64,000 bases of DNA from Poriferisodalis sp022821985 (GTDB lineage Bacteria > Actinomycetota > Acidimicrobiia > Acidimicrobiales > Poriferisodalaceae). Every line of letters starts with the position of its first letter. Position 1 is the stretch's first letter. The position numbers were made by a program, and so were the translations under genes. Of the stretch, positions 34,345 to 42,907 are shown piece by piece. Location: NCBI RefSeq assembly GCF_965219595.1, contig NZ_OZ244781.1, forward strand, positions 2,728,001 through 2,792,000. Direction: 5' to 3'. Below the pieces are notes generated by a model. It saw only the letters and a program-made list of their open reading frames with translations. It did no database searches and was not told the DNA's origin.

Positions 34345-37300
34345 TTATTGCGCCGGAGTTTGCGCCGGCGAAGTGAATTCGAGCTGACGGTCACGCGTCA
34401 CCGCTTCGGGGTCTCGCTCAGCGGGGTCGCCGTAGCCGCCGCCACCCGGGAATTCCACGATCAGCCGGCGGTCGCCGAAAATCACCGAACGCCCTTTGGC
34501 GCGGACCTCGGTGCCGTCGTCGAGTGAGAGTCGTCCCAGCGCGCCGGGTCCGCCGCCGTGCCGGCCGCGCGCCGGGTACACAGTTCGCTCGTAGGTCGCG
34601 CTGATGGAGAAGTCGCGCCCTTGACGGTTCTCCAGCTCGATGACTTGGCCGAGCCCGCCCCGGTACTTGCCCTGCCCGCCGGAATCGCTGCGGAACTCCT
34701 TGCGCCAGAACACGAGCGGCGAGCCGATCTCGTTCACCTCCACCGGCATGTTGCGCACGCCGCTCGGGAAGGCCGTTGCCGACAGTCCGTCCGCCTGCGG
34801 GCGGGCGCCGGCACCGCCCGAGTGGAAGCTCATCAGAATGTACCGCTCCAGCTTGCGGCGGTCGGACTCGTCGCCCGATTGCCCGACCGTCGTTCGGGAG
34901 CGATTCGTCGCGCCGACGCCGGTGTCGGGCTCCCACATGCCCGTGCCGAGCAGGTTCCACAACGACGACGTGCCCTCCGCCGGCACCCGCTCGGGCACTA
35001 CCTGGCTCAAGCAGCCGAACACGGCATCGGGGAGCAGCTGGCCCATGACGTGACGCACGTTGACCGCTGCGGGGTGGGGCGCATTGAGGATGCAGCCTTC
35101 GGGGGCTCGCACCTGCACGGCGTCGAGCGAGCCCGTGTTGTTGGGGATGTCGGGGCCGATGATGCAGCGCACGCCGAATGACGTGTAGGCGTCGGTGTAG
35201 GCCATCGGCACGTTGATGCCCCAGCTCGACTGAGGCCCTGTGCCGGCGAAGTCCACGTCGATGCCGTCGTCGCCGACCGTCAGCGAGCACACGATGTCGA
35301 TCGGTTGCTCCATGCCGTCGACGCGCATCGTCGAGTTCCACGTGCCCTCGGGCAGCTCGCCGATCGCCTCGAGCATGGCCCGGTGCGACGACGTGATGAT
35401 GTGCTCGGCCAGCTCATCCAAGTTGACCATGGCGTACTCGTCCATCATCGAGATGAGGCGGGCGGCGCCGGTCTCGTTGCAGGCAGCCAGCGAGTGGATG
35501 TCGCCGATCACCTGCACCGGGTCGCGGACGTTGGCCTCGATGATCGCCACCACGTTCGGGTCGAACACGCCGTCGGTGGCGAACTTCAGGATCGGCAGGT
35601 ACAGGCCCTCGTGGTACACCTCCTTCGAGTCGGTGGTGAATCCGGCGCCGCCGATGTCCACCACGTGGCTCGTGCAGGCGAACAGCGCCACCAGCTCGCC
35701 GCGCAGGAACGCCGGCGTGACCACCACGATGTCGAACAGGTGGCCGGTGCCCTTCCACGGGTCGTTGGTGAGGAAGATGTCTCCCGGACGCATCTCCGAC
35801 GCCGGGTAGCGATCCAGGAAGTGCAGCACCGAGTAGGCCATCGAGTTGACGTGGCCGGGCGTTCCGGTGACCGACTGGGCGAGCATCCGCCCCTGGGGGT
35901 CGAAGATGCCCGCCGACAGGTCGCCGGCCTCTCGGGTGGACGTGCTGAAGGCAGCACGTACGAGCGCCCGTGCCTGTTCCTCGGTCACCGAGATGAGGCG
36001 ATTCCACTGGACGCCCAGTCGCACTGCGTCGAGGTTTGCCGCAGCATCGGCCGCTGCCTGCGCGCCCTGTCGACCCGTGTCGTCGCGCAGTTCCGTCCCG
36101 GCTGACGCATGCGGGTGCTGCGGCGCAGTGACGCCGGTGAGTCGCAAGTGCCCACCTGCTGTGACCGTTGCCACCGCTCCATCGGGGACCAAGGTCGTGG
36201 TCTGGTCCTCGGTGATCAAGGCGGGCCCTGCCAGCCACGCGCCTTCGGTGAGGGAGCCGCGCTCGAAGACCGCATGGGGGATGGCCCGGCCGGTTGCGGT
36301 GTCGGTGACAAGTGCAGTCTCGTCGGAGGCAACCGGTTCGGAGGCGACGGTTGGATGCAGCGAAATGGCGGGGGCCTGCGGGGTACGCACTTCCAGCAGC
36401 CAGCTCAGCACTTCGATCTCGAGGTTGCCGATGTGGCGCGTGTAGAGCTGCTGGTAGGCCTTCGTGAACGCGGTACGCAACTGGTTGCGCACCTCAGCGT
36501 CGCTCAGGCTGTCGATGCGGTCGGCGAGCAGCGCTGCGGCGTCGACGTCGACGGTGATCTCATGGCCTTGACCGCGGTAGCGCATCAGGGCTCGCACGTG
36601 CGTGGCTGTCTCGGCGCCGGGCGCGGCAGCATCCACGATCGTGTTCGACTCGGCGGCCATCTCGCGGAGCAGCCCTGCCAGGTCGGCTGCTGTCAGTTCG
36701 CTCACGCGGGCATGGCGGGTACGGACCGACTCGTGGGCCACCGGCGCCGCCAGAAAGCCGATGGCCGATCCCACACCTGCGCCCGCAGGCACCACGATGT
36801 CGTCGATGCCGAGCTTGGCGGCCACCCGCGCGGCGTGCAGCGGCGCCGCGCCGCCGAAGGCGATAAGCGTGCCGCTGCTGATGTCGCAGCCTTGGTCTGC
36901 GGCGTGAACGCGACCGGCGTTAGCCATGTTCTCGTCGACGACCTCGGAGATGCCGATGGCGGAGATCGTCGTCTGCAGGCCCGATGGCTCCGCCAGCGCG
37001 GTGCCCACGGCCTTGGCGGCGGCGTCGACGTCGAAGGTGAGCGTGCCGCCGGCGAACCGCTCCGGTGCCAGCCGGCCCAGCACCGCATCGGCATCGGTCA
37101 CGGTTGGCTCGATCCCGCCGCGCCCGTAAGCAGCAGGACCGGGCTCAGAACCTGCGCTGGCCGGACCGACGGTGATGCGCCCGAGCGCGTCGAGGCTGGC
37201 GATGGATCCGCCGCCGGCGCCGATCTCGACCATCTCGATCACCGGCAGGCGCAGCGGGAGCCCGCTGCCGGCCAGGAAGCGATACTCGCGGCCGACCTCG

Positions 37301-38247
37301 AACTCCCGGCTCGTGCGGGGGTGACCGCTCTCGACGATGCACAGTTTCGCCGTGGTGCCACCCATGTCGAAGCTGAGGGCTCGTTCACAGCCGAGGCCGC
37401 GGGCGATCCCCGAGGCGAGCAGTGCGCCGCCCGCAGGCCCGCTCTCGATCAGCCGCACCGGGAAGCGCAGCGCCTCGGCGAGCGTCCCCAACCCACCGCC
37501 GGAGGTCATGAGGAAGAGCTCGCAGCCCAAGCCCAGCGCTGTGAGCCGCGCATCGAGATCGGTCAGGTACTGCCGCACGAGCGGTGCGATGTAGGCGTTG
37601 GCGCACGCGGTGGAGAAGCGTTCGTATTCCCGGATCTCTGGGCAGACTTCGCTGGACATGGTCACGGTCGCCTCGGGCCAGCACTCGGCCAGGATCTCGG
37701 CGGTGCGCTCCTCATGGCGGGCATCGAGATACGAGTGCAGGTAGCCGACGGCGACGCTGGTCACGCCGTCGGCCGCCAGTGACGCTGCTGCGGCCCGCAC
37801 AGCGTTCTCGTCGAGTGGCAACAGCACAGTGCCGTCGGCGGCGAGCCGCTCGGGTATGCCGATGCGGTGGTTGCGCGGCACCAGCGGTTCGGGCCGGCGC
37901 ATGTACAGGTCGTACTGCTCGAACCGGTTCTCGTGGGCCATCTCGACCGAGTCGCGGATGCCCTGCGTGGTCAGCAGTGCCGTGCGTGCGCCCCGGCGCT
38001 CGATGAGGGCATTCGTGGCCAGAGTGGTGCCGTGGATGAACACGCCCACTTCTGCGGGCGCGATGCCTGCTTCGCGCAGCACCCGCTCGACGCCGTCGAG
38101 CACGGCGTCGGCCGGCGCGTCCTGCGTCGTCAGCACTTTGGCGGTGTGCAGAAGCGGCGCGCCGCCGCCTGTGCCGTCAACCTCCAGCGCGATGTCGGTG
38201 AACGTGCCGCCGATGTCGGCCGCCAGCCGGGCGCGTGCGCCTGCCAT
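34345..38247 (-). CDS. Fused hydantoinase/5-oxoprolinase (HyuA-HyuB)
   Basis: A 1300-residue ATP-dependent hydrolase. The HyuA half (residues about 1-690) opens with LAADIGGTFTDIALEVDG, an actin-like ATP-binding loop, and includes HGTTLATNALIERRGA, LIESGPAGGALLA and SFDMGGTTAKLCIV. The HyuB half (about 750-1290) has FSTSTREAGDLSAGIFDPQG, LTNDPWKGTGHLFDIVVVTP and the closing EFPGGGGYGDP. Known: the same fusion occurs in eukaryotic 5-oxoprolinase; bacterial versions open 5-oxoproline, hydantoins or carboxylate acetone-type substrates. The junction (about 690-750) is a plain linker. The substrate is not assignable. Confidence 0.9.
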   Translation of the reverse strand: MAGARARLAADIGGTFTDIALEVDGTGGGAPLLHTAKVLTTQDAPADAVLDGVERVLREAGIAPAEVGVFIHGTTLATNALIERRGARTALLTTQGIRDSVEMAHENRFEQYDLYMRRPEPLVPRNHRIGIPERLAADGTVLLPLDENAVRAAAASLAADGVTSVAVGYLHSYLDARHEERTAEILAECWPEATVTMSSEVCPEIREYERFSTACANAYIAPLVRQYLTDLDARLTALGLGCELFLMTSGGGLGTLAEALRFPVRLIESGPAGGALLASGIARGLGCERALSFDMGGTTAKLCIVESGHPRTSREFEVGREYRFLAGSGLPLRLPVIEMVEIGAGGGSIASLDALGRITVGPASAGSEPGPAAYGRGGIEPTVTDADAVLGRLAPERFAGGTLTFDVDAAAKAVGTALAEPSGLQTTISAIGISEVVDENMANAGRVHAADQGCDISSGTLIAFGGAAPLHAARVAAKLGIDDIVVPAGAGVGSAIGFLAAPVAHESVRTRHARVSELTAADLAGLLREMAAESNTIVDAAAPGAETATHVRALMRYRGQGHEITVDVDAAALLADRIDSLSDAEVRNQLRTAFTKAYQQLYTRHIGNLEIEVLSWLLEVRTPQAPAISLHPTVASEPVASDETALVTDTATGRAIPHAVFERGSLTEGAWLAGPALITEDQTTTLVPDGAVATVTAGGHLRLTGVTAPQHPHASAGTELRDDTGRQGAQAAADAAANLDAVRLGVQWNRLISVTEEQARALVRAAFSTSTREAGDLSAGIFDPQGRMLAQSVTGTPGHVNSMAYSVLHFLDRYPASEMRPGDIFLTNDPWKGTGHLFDIVVVTPAFLRGELVALFACTSHVVDIGGAGFTTDSKEVYHEGLYLPILKFATDGVFDPNVVAIIEANVRDPVQVIGDIHSLAACNETGAARLISMMDEYAMVNLDELAEHIITSSHRAMLEAIGELPEGTWNSTMRVDGMEQPIDIVCSLTVGDDGIDVDFAGTGPQSSWGINVPMAYTDAYTSFGVRCIIGPDIPNNTGSLDAVQVRAPEGCILNAPHPAAVNVRHVMGQLLPDAVFGCLSQVVPERVPAEGTSSLWNLLGTGMWEPDTGVGATNRSRTTVGQSGDESDRRKLERYILMSFHSGGAGARPQADGLSATAFPSGVRNMPVEVNEIGSPLVFWRKEFRSDSGGQGKYRGGLGQVIELENRQGRDFSISATYERTVYPARGRHGGGPGALGRLSLDDGTEVRAKGRSVIFGDRRLIVEFPGGGGYGDPAERDPEAVTRDRQLEFTSPAQTPAQ

Positions 38248-38299
38248 CGGCCCAGCGTAGGCGCGTCGTCGCGGAAGGCTGCGGGGCTACCGTGCAGGC

Positions 38300-38785
38300 G
38301 TGGCGAGTGGCGACCAGCGTGGCGGAAGGCCGCCGGTGGGAGCCGGTGCGGGGCTGCGCGTCGGCATCGTGCGGGCGACCTGGAACCCCGAGATCGTGGA
38401 CCGGCTGGCAGCGGGCGCCCAGCGAGGTCTGGATGACCTCGGCGTCGCTGAGACGACCGAGGTGACCGTGCCCGGGTGCTTCGAGATCCCGTACGCGGCA
38501 CAGGTACTGGCTCGCAGCGGGGAGGTCGATGCGATCGTCGTCATCGGGGCGGTGATCCGCGGGGAGACCACCCACTACGAGCTGGTCAGCGAGGGCGCCG
38601 CGCAAGGCGTGATGGCCGTGCAGTTGGAGACGGGCATTCCGGTCGGCTTCGGCCTGGTCACCGTGGAGAACACCGAACAAGCCGCAGCCCGCAGTGAGGG
38701 CCCCGGAGGCCACAACGTCGGTGAGGACGCGGCCTGTGTGGCGGTGTCGATGGCCCTGCTCGCCCGCGATTTCTCTACCCCCTAA
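38300..38785 (+). CDS. ribH: 6,7-dimethyl-8-ribityllumazine synthase
   Basis: A 161-residue riboflavin-pathway enzyme condensing the ribityl-aminopyrimidine with dihydroxybutanone phosphate. Diagnostic segments are VGIVRATWNPEIVDRL, VTVPGCFEIPYAAQ, VIGAVIRGETTHYELV and FGLVTVENTEQAAARS. The GTG start at 38300 is followed by a glycine-rich leader of about 18 residues. It is isolated from other rib genes here. Its stop codon overlaps the convergent quinone oxidoreductase stop by 4 bp. No FMN riboswitch was seen. Confidence 0.95.
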   Translation: MASGDQRGGRPPVGAGAGLRVGIVRATWNPEIVDRLAAGAQRGLDDLGVAETTEVTVPGCFEIPYAAQVLARSGEVDAIVVIGAVIRGETTHYELVSEGAAQGVMAVQLETGIPVGFGLVTVENTEQAAARSEGPGGHNVGEDAACVAVSMALLARDFSTP

Positions 38786-39771
38786 ACGCGGTCGGGGCGC
38801 ATCCGCACGAGCACCTTGCCGACGGCCTCGCGTTCGTCGAGCAGACGGTAGGCATCGGCGCTCTGCTCGAAGGGCAGCACCTGGCCGATGGGCGGCTTGA
38901 CCGCGCCCGACGCGATCATGCCGAGCAGACGCTCGTGGATGCGGGCGGGGATCGTTGGGTCAGCGGCCACGGCTTCGCCCCAGGCGGCACCGACCAGGCT
39001 CACGTTGCGCAGCAGCAGCCGGTTCACCTTGACCGTCGGGATCTCGCCTGCGGCGAACCCCACCACGACGAGCCGCCCGAAACGTGCCAGTGCCCGGATC
39101 CCGTCGAGGAAGCGGTCTCCGCCCACCGGGTCGTAGGTCATGTCGACGCCCCGACCGCCGGTGAGCTCGCGCACCTCATCCTTCCAGGTGTCGCTGATGA
39201 GCACGATGTGATCGGCCCCGGCCGCCCGGGCGATTTCGCCCTTTGCTTCGGTGGAGACCAAGCCGATCACCGGCCCGGCGCCGACCCCCTTCGCCACTTG
39301 GATGCCCGAGGTGCCCACGCCGCCCGATGCGCCCAGCACCAGCACCGACTCGCCCTCGCGCAGACCCGCCCGGTCGATCATGCAGAACACGGCGGTCTGG
39401 TAGTTCATGACCAGCGCAGCACCCTCTTCGAACGAGAGCTGATCGGGCAACGCGAATAGATCGCGGGGCTTGGTGGCCACCACGTCGGCCAGGCAGCCGG
39501 GCGACCACACGCACACGCGGTCGCCGGGTGCGTAGCCCGAATCGGCGGGCGCCGAGCGCACGATGCCAGCGGCCTCTATCCCCGGCCGGAAGGGCGGGTC
39601 GGGCCGGTACTGGTAGAGCCCTTGGCTCTGGAGCAGGTCGGGGAACGACACGCCGCCGCAGACGATATCGACGATCACTGATGCGCCGTCTGCATCGGCG
39701 ACCGGTTCGGGAGCGTCGACCACGGCGACACCGGCTGGGCCTGTGAGGGACTGCACTTCCAAAGCACGCAT
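38782..39771 (-). CDS. NADPH:quinone oxidoreductase family protein
   Basis: A 329-residue medium-chain dehydrogenase/reductase of the zinc-free quinone oxidoreductase type. The N-terminal GroES-like part has GGVSFPDLLQSQGLYQ and FRPGIEAAGIV. The Rossmann segment VLVLGASGGVGTSGIQVAKG (AxxGxxG) binds NADPH, and GGRGVDMTYDPVGGDRF follows. Length is normal. The downstream stop overlaps ribH tail to tail. It is divergent from the amidohydrolase gene. Confidence 0.9.
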   Translation of the reverse strand: MRALEVQSLTGPAGVAVVDAPEPVADADGASVIVDIVCGGVSFPDLLQSQGLYQYRPDPPFRPGIEAAGIVRSAPADSGYAPGDRVCVWSPGCLADVVATKPRDLFALPDQLSFEEGAALVMNYQTAVFCMIDRAGLREGESVLVLGASGGVGTSGIQVAKGVGAGPVIGLVSTEAKGEIARAAGADHIVLISDTWKDEVRELTGGRGVDMTYDPVGGDRFLDGIRALARFGRLVVVGFAAGEIPTVKVNRLLLRNVSLVGAAWGEAVAADPTIPARIHERLLGMIASGAVKPPIGQVLPFEQSADAYRLLDEREAVGKVLVRMRPDRV

Positions 39772-39943
39772 GGCGACACTGTTTCACAACAGGCTCAAAC
39801 GGGCACAACGAATGCGAGAGACGCTGTGCAGTGGCGCTGTGCCTTGGGAGTGCACGCGAGGCCGCTGGTACTGTGGACCGCGCAGTCCGTCTGCGCTGGC
39901 GAGACCAGGCGTACGGATGCTCAAACAGAAGCAGGGGAGAGCG

Positions 39944-41086
39944 ATGCGGTACTACTCGTGTGACTCGCACGTGGTCGAGGCAGCCGAGATCTATGCCGGC
40001 TTGACAGACAGGTTCGGCGATCGGGCACCGTTCATCAGCAAGGACTACAACGACAAGCCGGGCACGTGGCTGGTGCTGCCCGGCGGCATCCGCCCGGTGC
40101 CCGTCGGCCGGCTGGGCATCGCCGGCGCCAGCCTGTCCGACCCAGCCACCCACGCTCGCATCGAGCAGGGCTACGACGGCTTCAACCCCGGCGTGATGGA
40201 TCCGACCGCCCGTCTCGACGAGCAGGCCCAGGACGGCATCGTCGGCGAGGTCATGTACCCGAGCCTGTCGATGTTCACCTTCGCGATTCCCGACGACGAG
40301 GTGCGCGACGCCGCGTTCCGCAACCACAACGACTGGGTGCTCGACTACTGCTCGGTGGATCGCAACCGGCTCATCGGCGTCGGCTGCCTGCCCCTGCCCG
40401 ACGTGGAGCGGGCCATCGCCGAGATCGACCGCTCGGCGCAACTCGGCGTGCGCGGCTTCGCCATCCCCGCCCACGTCGACCCCGCCAAGCCGTACTGCCA
40501 TCCCGACTTCGACCCGTTCTGGGCCCGGGCCCAGGAATTCGGCGTGCCGCTCACCATGCACATCTTCACCGGGTCGAGTCTCGAGGGCGGCATGCCCGAG
40601 CACTGGGGCACCCCCGGCGGCCATCTGAAGGGCTACACGCTGGCCCACACCACCATTGCCAACACGATCATCGATCTCATCTGCGGCGGAGTCGTGGAGC
40701 GTTTCCCGGATCTGCGCTTCGTCTGCGCCGAATACGAGACCGGCTGGGTCGGCCACTTCAAGCAGCGCCTCGACCACGCGGCGTATCGCACGCCGTGGGA
40801 GGTGTCAGACGAGCTCACCATGAAGCCGTCGGAGTACTTCGACCGGAACTTCTGGGTCACTTTCGAGGACGACGTGGAAGGCGTTGCGACACGGCACTCG
40901 ATCGGCGTCAGCAACCTGCTGTGGGGCAACGACTACCCCCATCACGATTCGATCTGGCCCAACTCGCGACCGATCCTCGACGACATCCTCTCGGGCGTTC
41001 CTGACGACGAGAAGGAACAGATGGTCTGGAGCAACGTCCTCGAGCTCTACAGCCTCGACCCCGATTCGCTCCCCGCAGCCGCCTGA
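39944..41086 (+). CDS. Amidohydrolase family protein (ACMSD-like metal enzyme)
   Basis: A 380-residue TIM-barrel metal-dependent hydrolase of the amidohydrolase_2 group. It opens CDSHVVEAAEIYAGL (DxH metal ligands). Later features are RLIGVGCLPLPDVERAI, the central HIFTGSSLEGG, a long helix and LLWGNDYPHHDSIWPNS, which carries the final catalytic Asp. Known relatives decarboxylate or hydrolyse aromatic acids such as 4-oxalomesaconate, resorcylate and ACMS. GCAGGGGAGA precedes the ATG at 39944; the longer frame from 39743 overlaps the divergent promoter region. Catabolic context fits, but the substrate is unknown. Confidence 0.88.
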   Translation: MRYYSCDSHVVEAAEIYAGLTDRFGDRAPFISKDYNDKPGTWLVLPGGIRPVPVGRLGIAGASLSDPATHARIEQGYDGFNPGVMDPTARLDEQAQDGIVGEVMYPSLSMFTFAIPDDEVRDAAFRNHNDWVLDYCSVDRNRLIGVGCLPLPDVERAIAEIDRSAQLGVRGFAIPAHVDPAKPYCHPDFDPFWARAQEFGVPLTMHIFTGSSLEGGMPEHWGTPGGHLKGYTLAHTTIANTIIDLICGGVVERFPDLRFVCAEYETGWVGHFKQRLDHAAYRTPWEVSDELTMKPSEYFDRNFWVTFEDDVEGVATRHSIGVSNLLWGNDYPHHDSIWPNSRPILDDILSGVPDDEKEQMVWSNVLELYSLDPDSLPAAA

Positions 41087-41104
41087 GGCACGATTACCGA
41101 GGAG

Positions 41105-41197
41105 CCCGCTGCGGAGGCGACAGAACCCTCTGCCACCAGCGATCCAGCAGGTCGCAACGTCGCAGAGTCTCCTGCCGCCTCCACAGCTCAGGCATCT
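41105..41197. repeat. 93-bp intergenic hairpin repeat, copy 1
   Basis: This copy matches 62284-62376 at 84 of 93 positions with no gaps. It folds into a long imperfect hairpin, with about 20 of 26 pairs in the main stem. It lies between convergent genes (amidohydrolase and alpha/beta hydrolase). It is probably a dispersed palindromic element acting as a bidirectional terminator or mRNA-end structure. Confidence 0.85.
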
Positions 41198-41217
41198 GCG
41201 CCTGGACGTTCGATTAC

Positions 41218-42069
41218 TTAGGCGGCGACGAGAGGTTCGAGGTGGGCGCGGATCGACTTTGCCACCCGTTCCCCGTTCTCCATCGGGCCGAAATGGCTGA
41301 GCTCGGCAAATGCTTCGAGCCGGCCGTTGCCGAGCGCCTCGGCGATGGGCTGGGCCATCTGTGGAGGGATGTCGTTCCATTGCGCAGGCGAATCGCCCCG
41401 AGCGACCACGGTGGGGCAGGTGATCGCGCTGAACGTGCTGTAGTCCATCGGGACGCTGGACTCGTAGATGCGCGCCTCGGTGTCGCCCGAGCACGACAGG
41501 CGCACGGCATCATCGCCTGAGGGATAGGTGCCCAGCTCCACGTAGGCCCGCACTGCCTCGGGCTGGCAGAGCGAGAACGGCGGCTTCGACATGAAGCGCT
41601 CGTAGGCCTCATCGACGGTCGCGAACCGGATGCGCCGGCGGCGCGACGCCACCACGAGCGCATGCTCGGAGTCGGGTCTCGGGAAGCCCTCGGGAACCAG
41701 CACCGGCTCGTAGAGGTACAGGCCCCGGTAGGTGCCGGGCTGGCGCAGTTCGGCCATGAGCAGGCACGCGGCGCCGAGCGAATGGCCCGCCGCCAGCACC
41801 GGTTCGCCGCCCAGCGCGTTGACCGCGGCAAGCACTTCGTCGGTGAACCGGCCCCGGTCCACCGACATGCCGTCGTGCTGCGGGCGTGAGGCCCCGTGCC
41901 CCCGGAAGTCGAGCCCCCAGCATCGGAACGTGTCTTGCAGGTGTGGCACCACGGTGGCCCACATGCCGGCATTGAGGCCGTTGCCATGCGTCAGGAGCAG
42001 GGGCGTTCCGTGCCCGCCGAGATCATGGAGCACTGCGTGTTCACCGTCAGAGGTGGTCAAGCGCATCAT
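41218..42069 (-). CDS. Alpha/beta hydrolase
   Basis: A 283-residue alpha/beta hydrolase-fold protein. The oxyanion region is LLLTHGNGLNAGMW, the nucleophile elbow is AAGHSLGAACLL (G-H-S-L-G), and the terminal catalytic His is in ELSHFGPMEN. DFRGHGASRP is the classic second-strand turn. It closely parallels the protein at 55714-56613 (same HSxGAA-LL elbow followed by the QPGT/RPGT and YxYEPV segments), so the two are paralogues. The ATG at 42069 is 30 bp from the divergent hydrolase start. Probably an ester or C-C bond hydrolase; the substrate is unknown. Confidence 0.88.
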   Translation of the reverse strand: MMRLTTSDGEHAVLHDLGGHGTPLLLTHGNGLNAGMWATVVPHLQDTFRCWGLDFRGHGASRPQHDGMSVDRGRFTDEVLAAVNALGGEPVLAAGHSLGAACLLMAELRQPGTYRGLYLYEPVLVPEGFPRPDSEHALVVASRRRRIRFATVDEAYERFMSKPPFSLCQPEAVRAYVELGTYPSGDDAVRLSCSGDTEARIYESSVPMDYSTFSAITCPTVVARGDSPAQWNDIPPQMAQPIAEALGNGRLEAFAELSHFGPMENGERVAKSIRAHLEPLVAA

Positions 42070-42099
42070 CGCCGCCGCACGATAGTGCAGACTCTCGCC

Positions 42100-42840
42100 A
42101 TGGCGAATTTCACACGTGGCTCCGTGGACATCCATTACGACGACTACGGCTCGGGCTTTCCCCTGCTGCTGATCGCTCCGGGCGGCATGCGCTCGGCGGC
42201 GGCGTTCTGGGAGCAGAGCCCCTGGAACCCGATCACTCAGCTGTCCGACCGGTACCGGGTGATAGCGATGGACCAGCGCAACGCGGGCCGTTCGACAGCG
42301 CCGGTCTCTGCCGACGACGGTTGGGCCACCTACACGGCCGACCAGCTTGCGCTCATGGATCATCTCGGCTGCGAGCAGTTTCACCTGGCGGGCATGTGCA
42401 TCGGCGGCCCCTACATCATGGGGCTGATCCAGGCGGCGCCCGAGCGGGTCGCGAGCGCCACGCTGTTCCAGACCATCGGGCTCGACGAGAACCGTCACGC
42501 CTTCTACGACATATTCGACGACTGGGCGCAAGCGATTCGCGACGACCATCCCGAAGCCGATGAAGCGGCCTGGGATCAGTTCCGCTCGAACATGTACGAC
42601 GGCGACAATTTCCTGTTCAACGTGGACCGCGACTTCGTCGCGACCGTCCAGACGCCGCTGCTGGTACTGCTCGGCAACGATCTGTATCACCCGGAGTCAT
42701 CGTCGCGGATCGTCCATGACGCCGCTCCGAACTCCACGATGATCGAGGACTGGATGGACGGCAGCGCCCGGACAGCAGCGATGGAGCAGTTCGCAGCATT
42801 CCTGGCCGAGCACACCTCTGCTGTGTCAAATAGCGATTGA
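42100..42840 (+). CDS. Alpha/beta hydrolase
   Basis: A 246-residue alpha/beta hydrolase. LLLIAPGGMRSAAAFW holds the oxyanion loop, AMDQRNAGRSTAPV the strand-4 turn, and HLAGMCIGGPYIMGL the nucleophile elbow. The elbow reads G-M-C-I-G, so the nucleophile is Cys rather than Ser, as in dienelactone hydrolase-like enzymes. The C-terminal acid/His positions are less clear (LVLLGNDLYHPESSS carries a plausible Asp/His). It is divergent from the previous hydrolase with a 30-bp gap, so promoters overlap the coding starts. Confidence 0.83.
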   Translation: MANFTRGSVDIHYDDYGSGFPLLLIAPGGMRSAAAFWEQSPWNPITQLSDRYRVIAMDQRNAGRSTAPVSADDGWATYTADQLALMDHLGCEQFHLAGMCIGGPYIMGLIQAAPERVASATLFQTIGLDENRHAFYDIFDDWAQAIRDDHPEADEAAWDQFRSNMYDGDNFLFNVDRDFVATVQTPLLVLLGNDLYHPESSSRIVHDAAPNSTMIEDWMDGSARTAAMEQFAAFLAEHTSAVSNSD

Positions 42841-42907
42841 TTCACGCGCTAAAGCGCTAGTCAAGACCGCGTTAAATCACTAGCCACCCCATCGTGCCGC
42901 CGATAGC

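Noticed and set aside
36109..37782. 557-codon plus-strand frame opposite the hydantoinase gene
   Set aside because: Antisense to the HyuA half with all its conserved loops.
38248..38299. Looked for an FMN riboswitch before ribH
   Set aside because: The gap is too short (52 bp) to hold the conserved aptamer.
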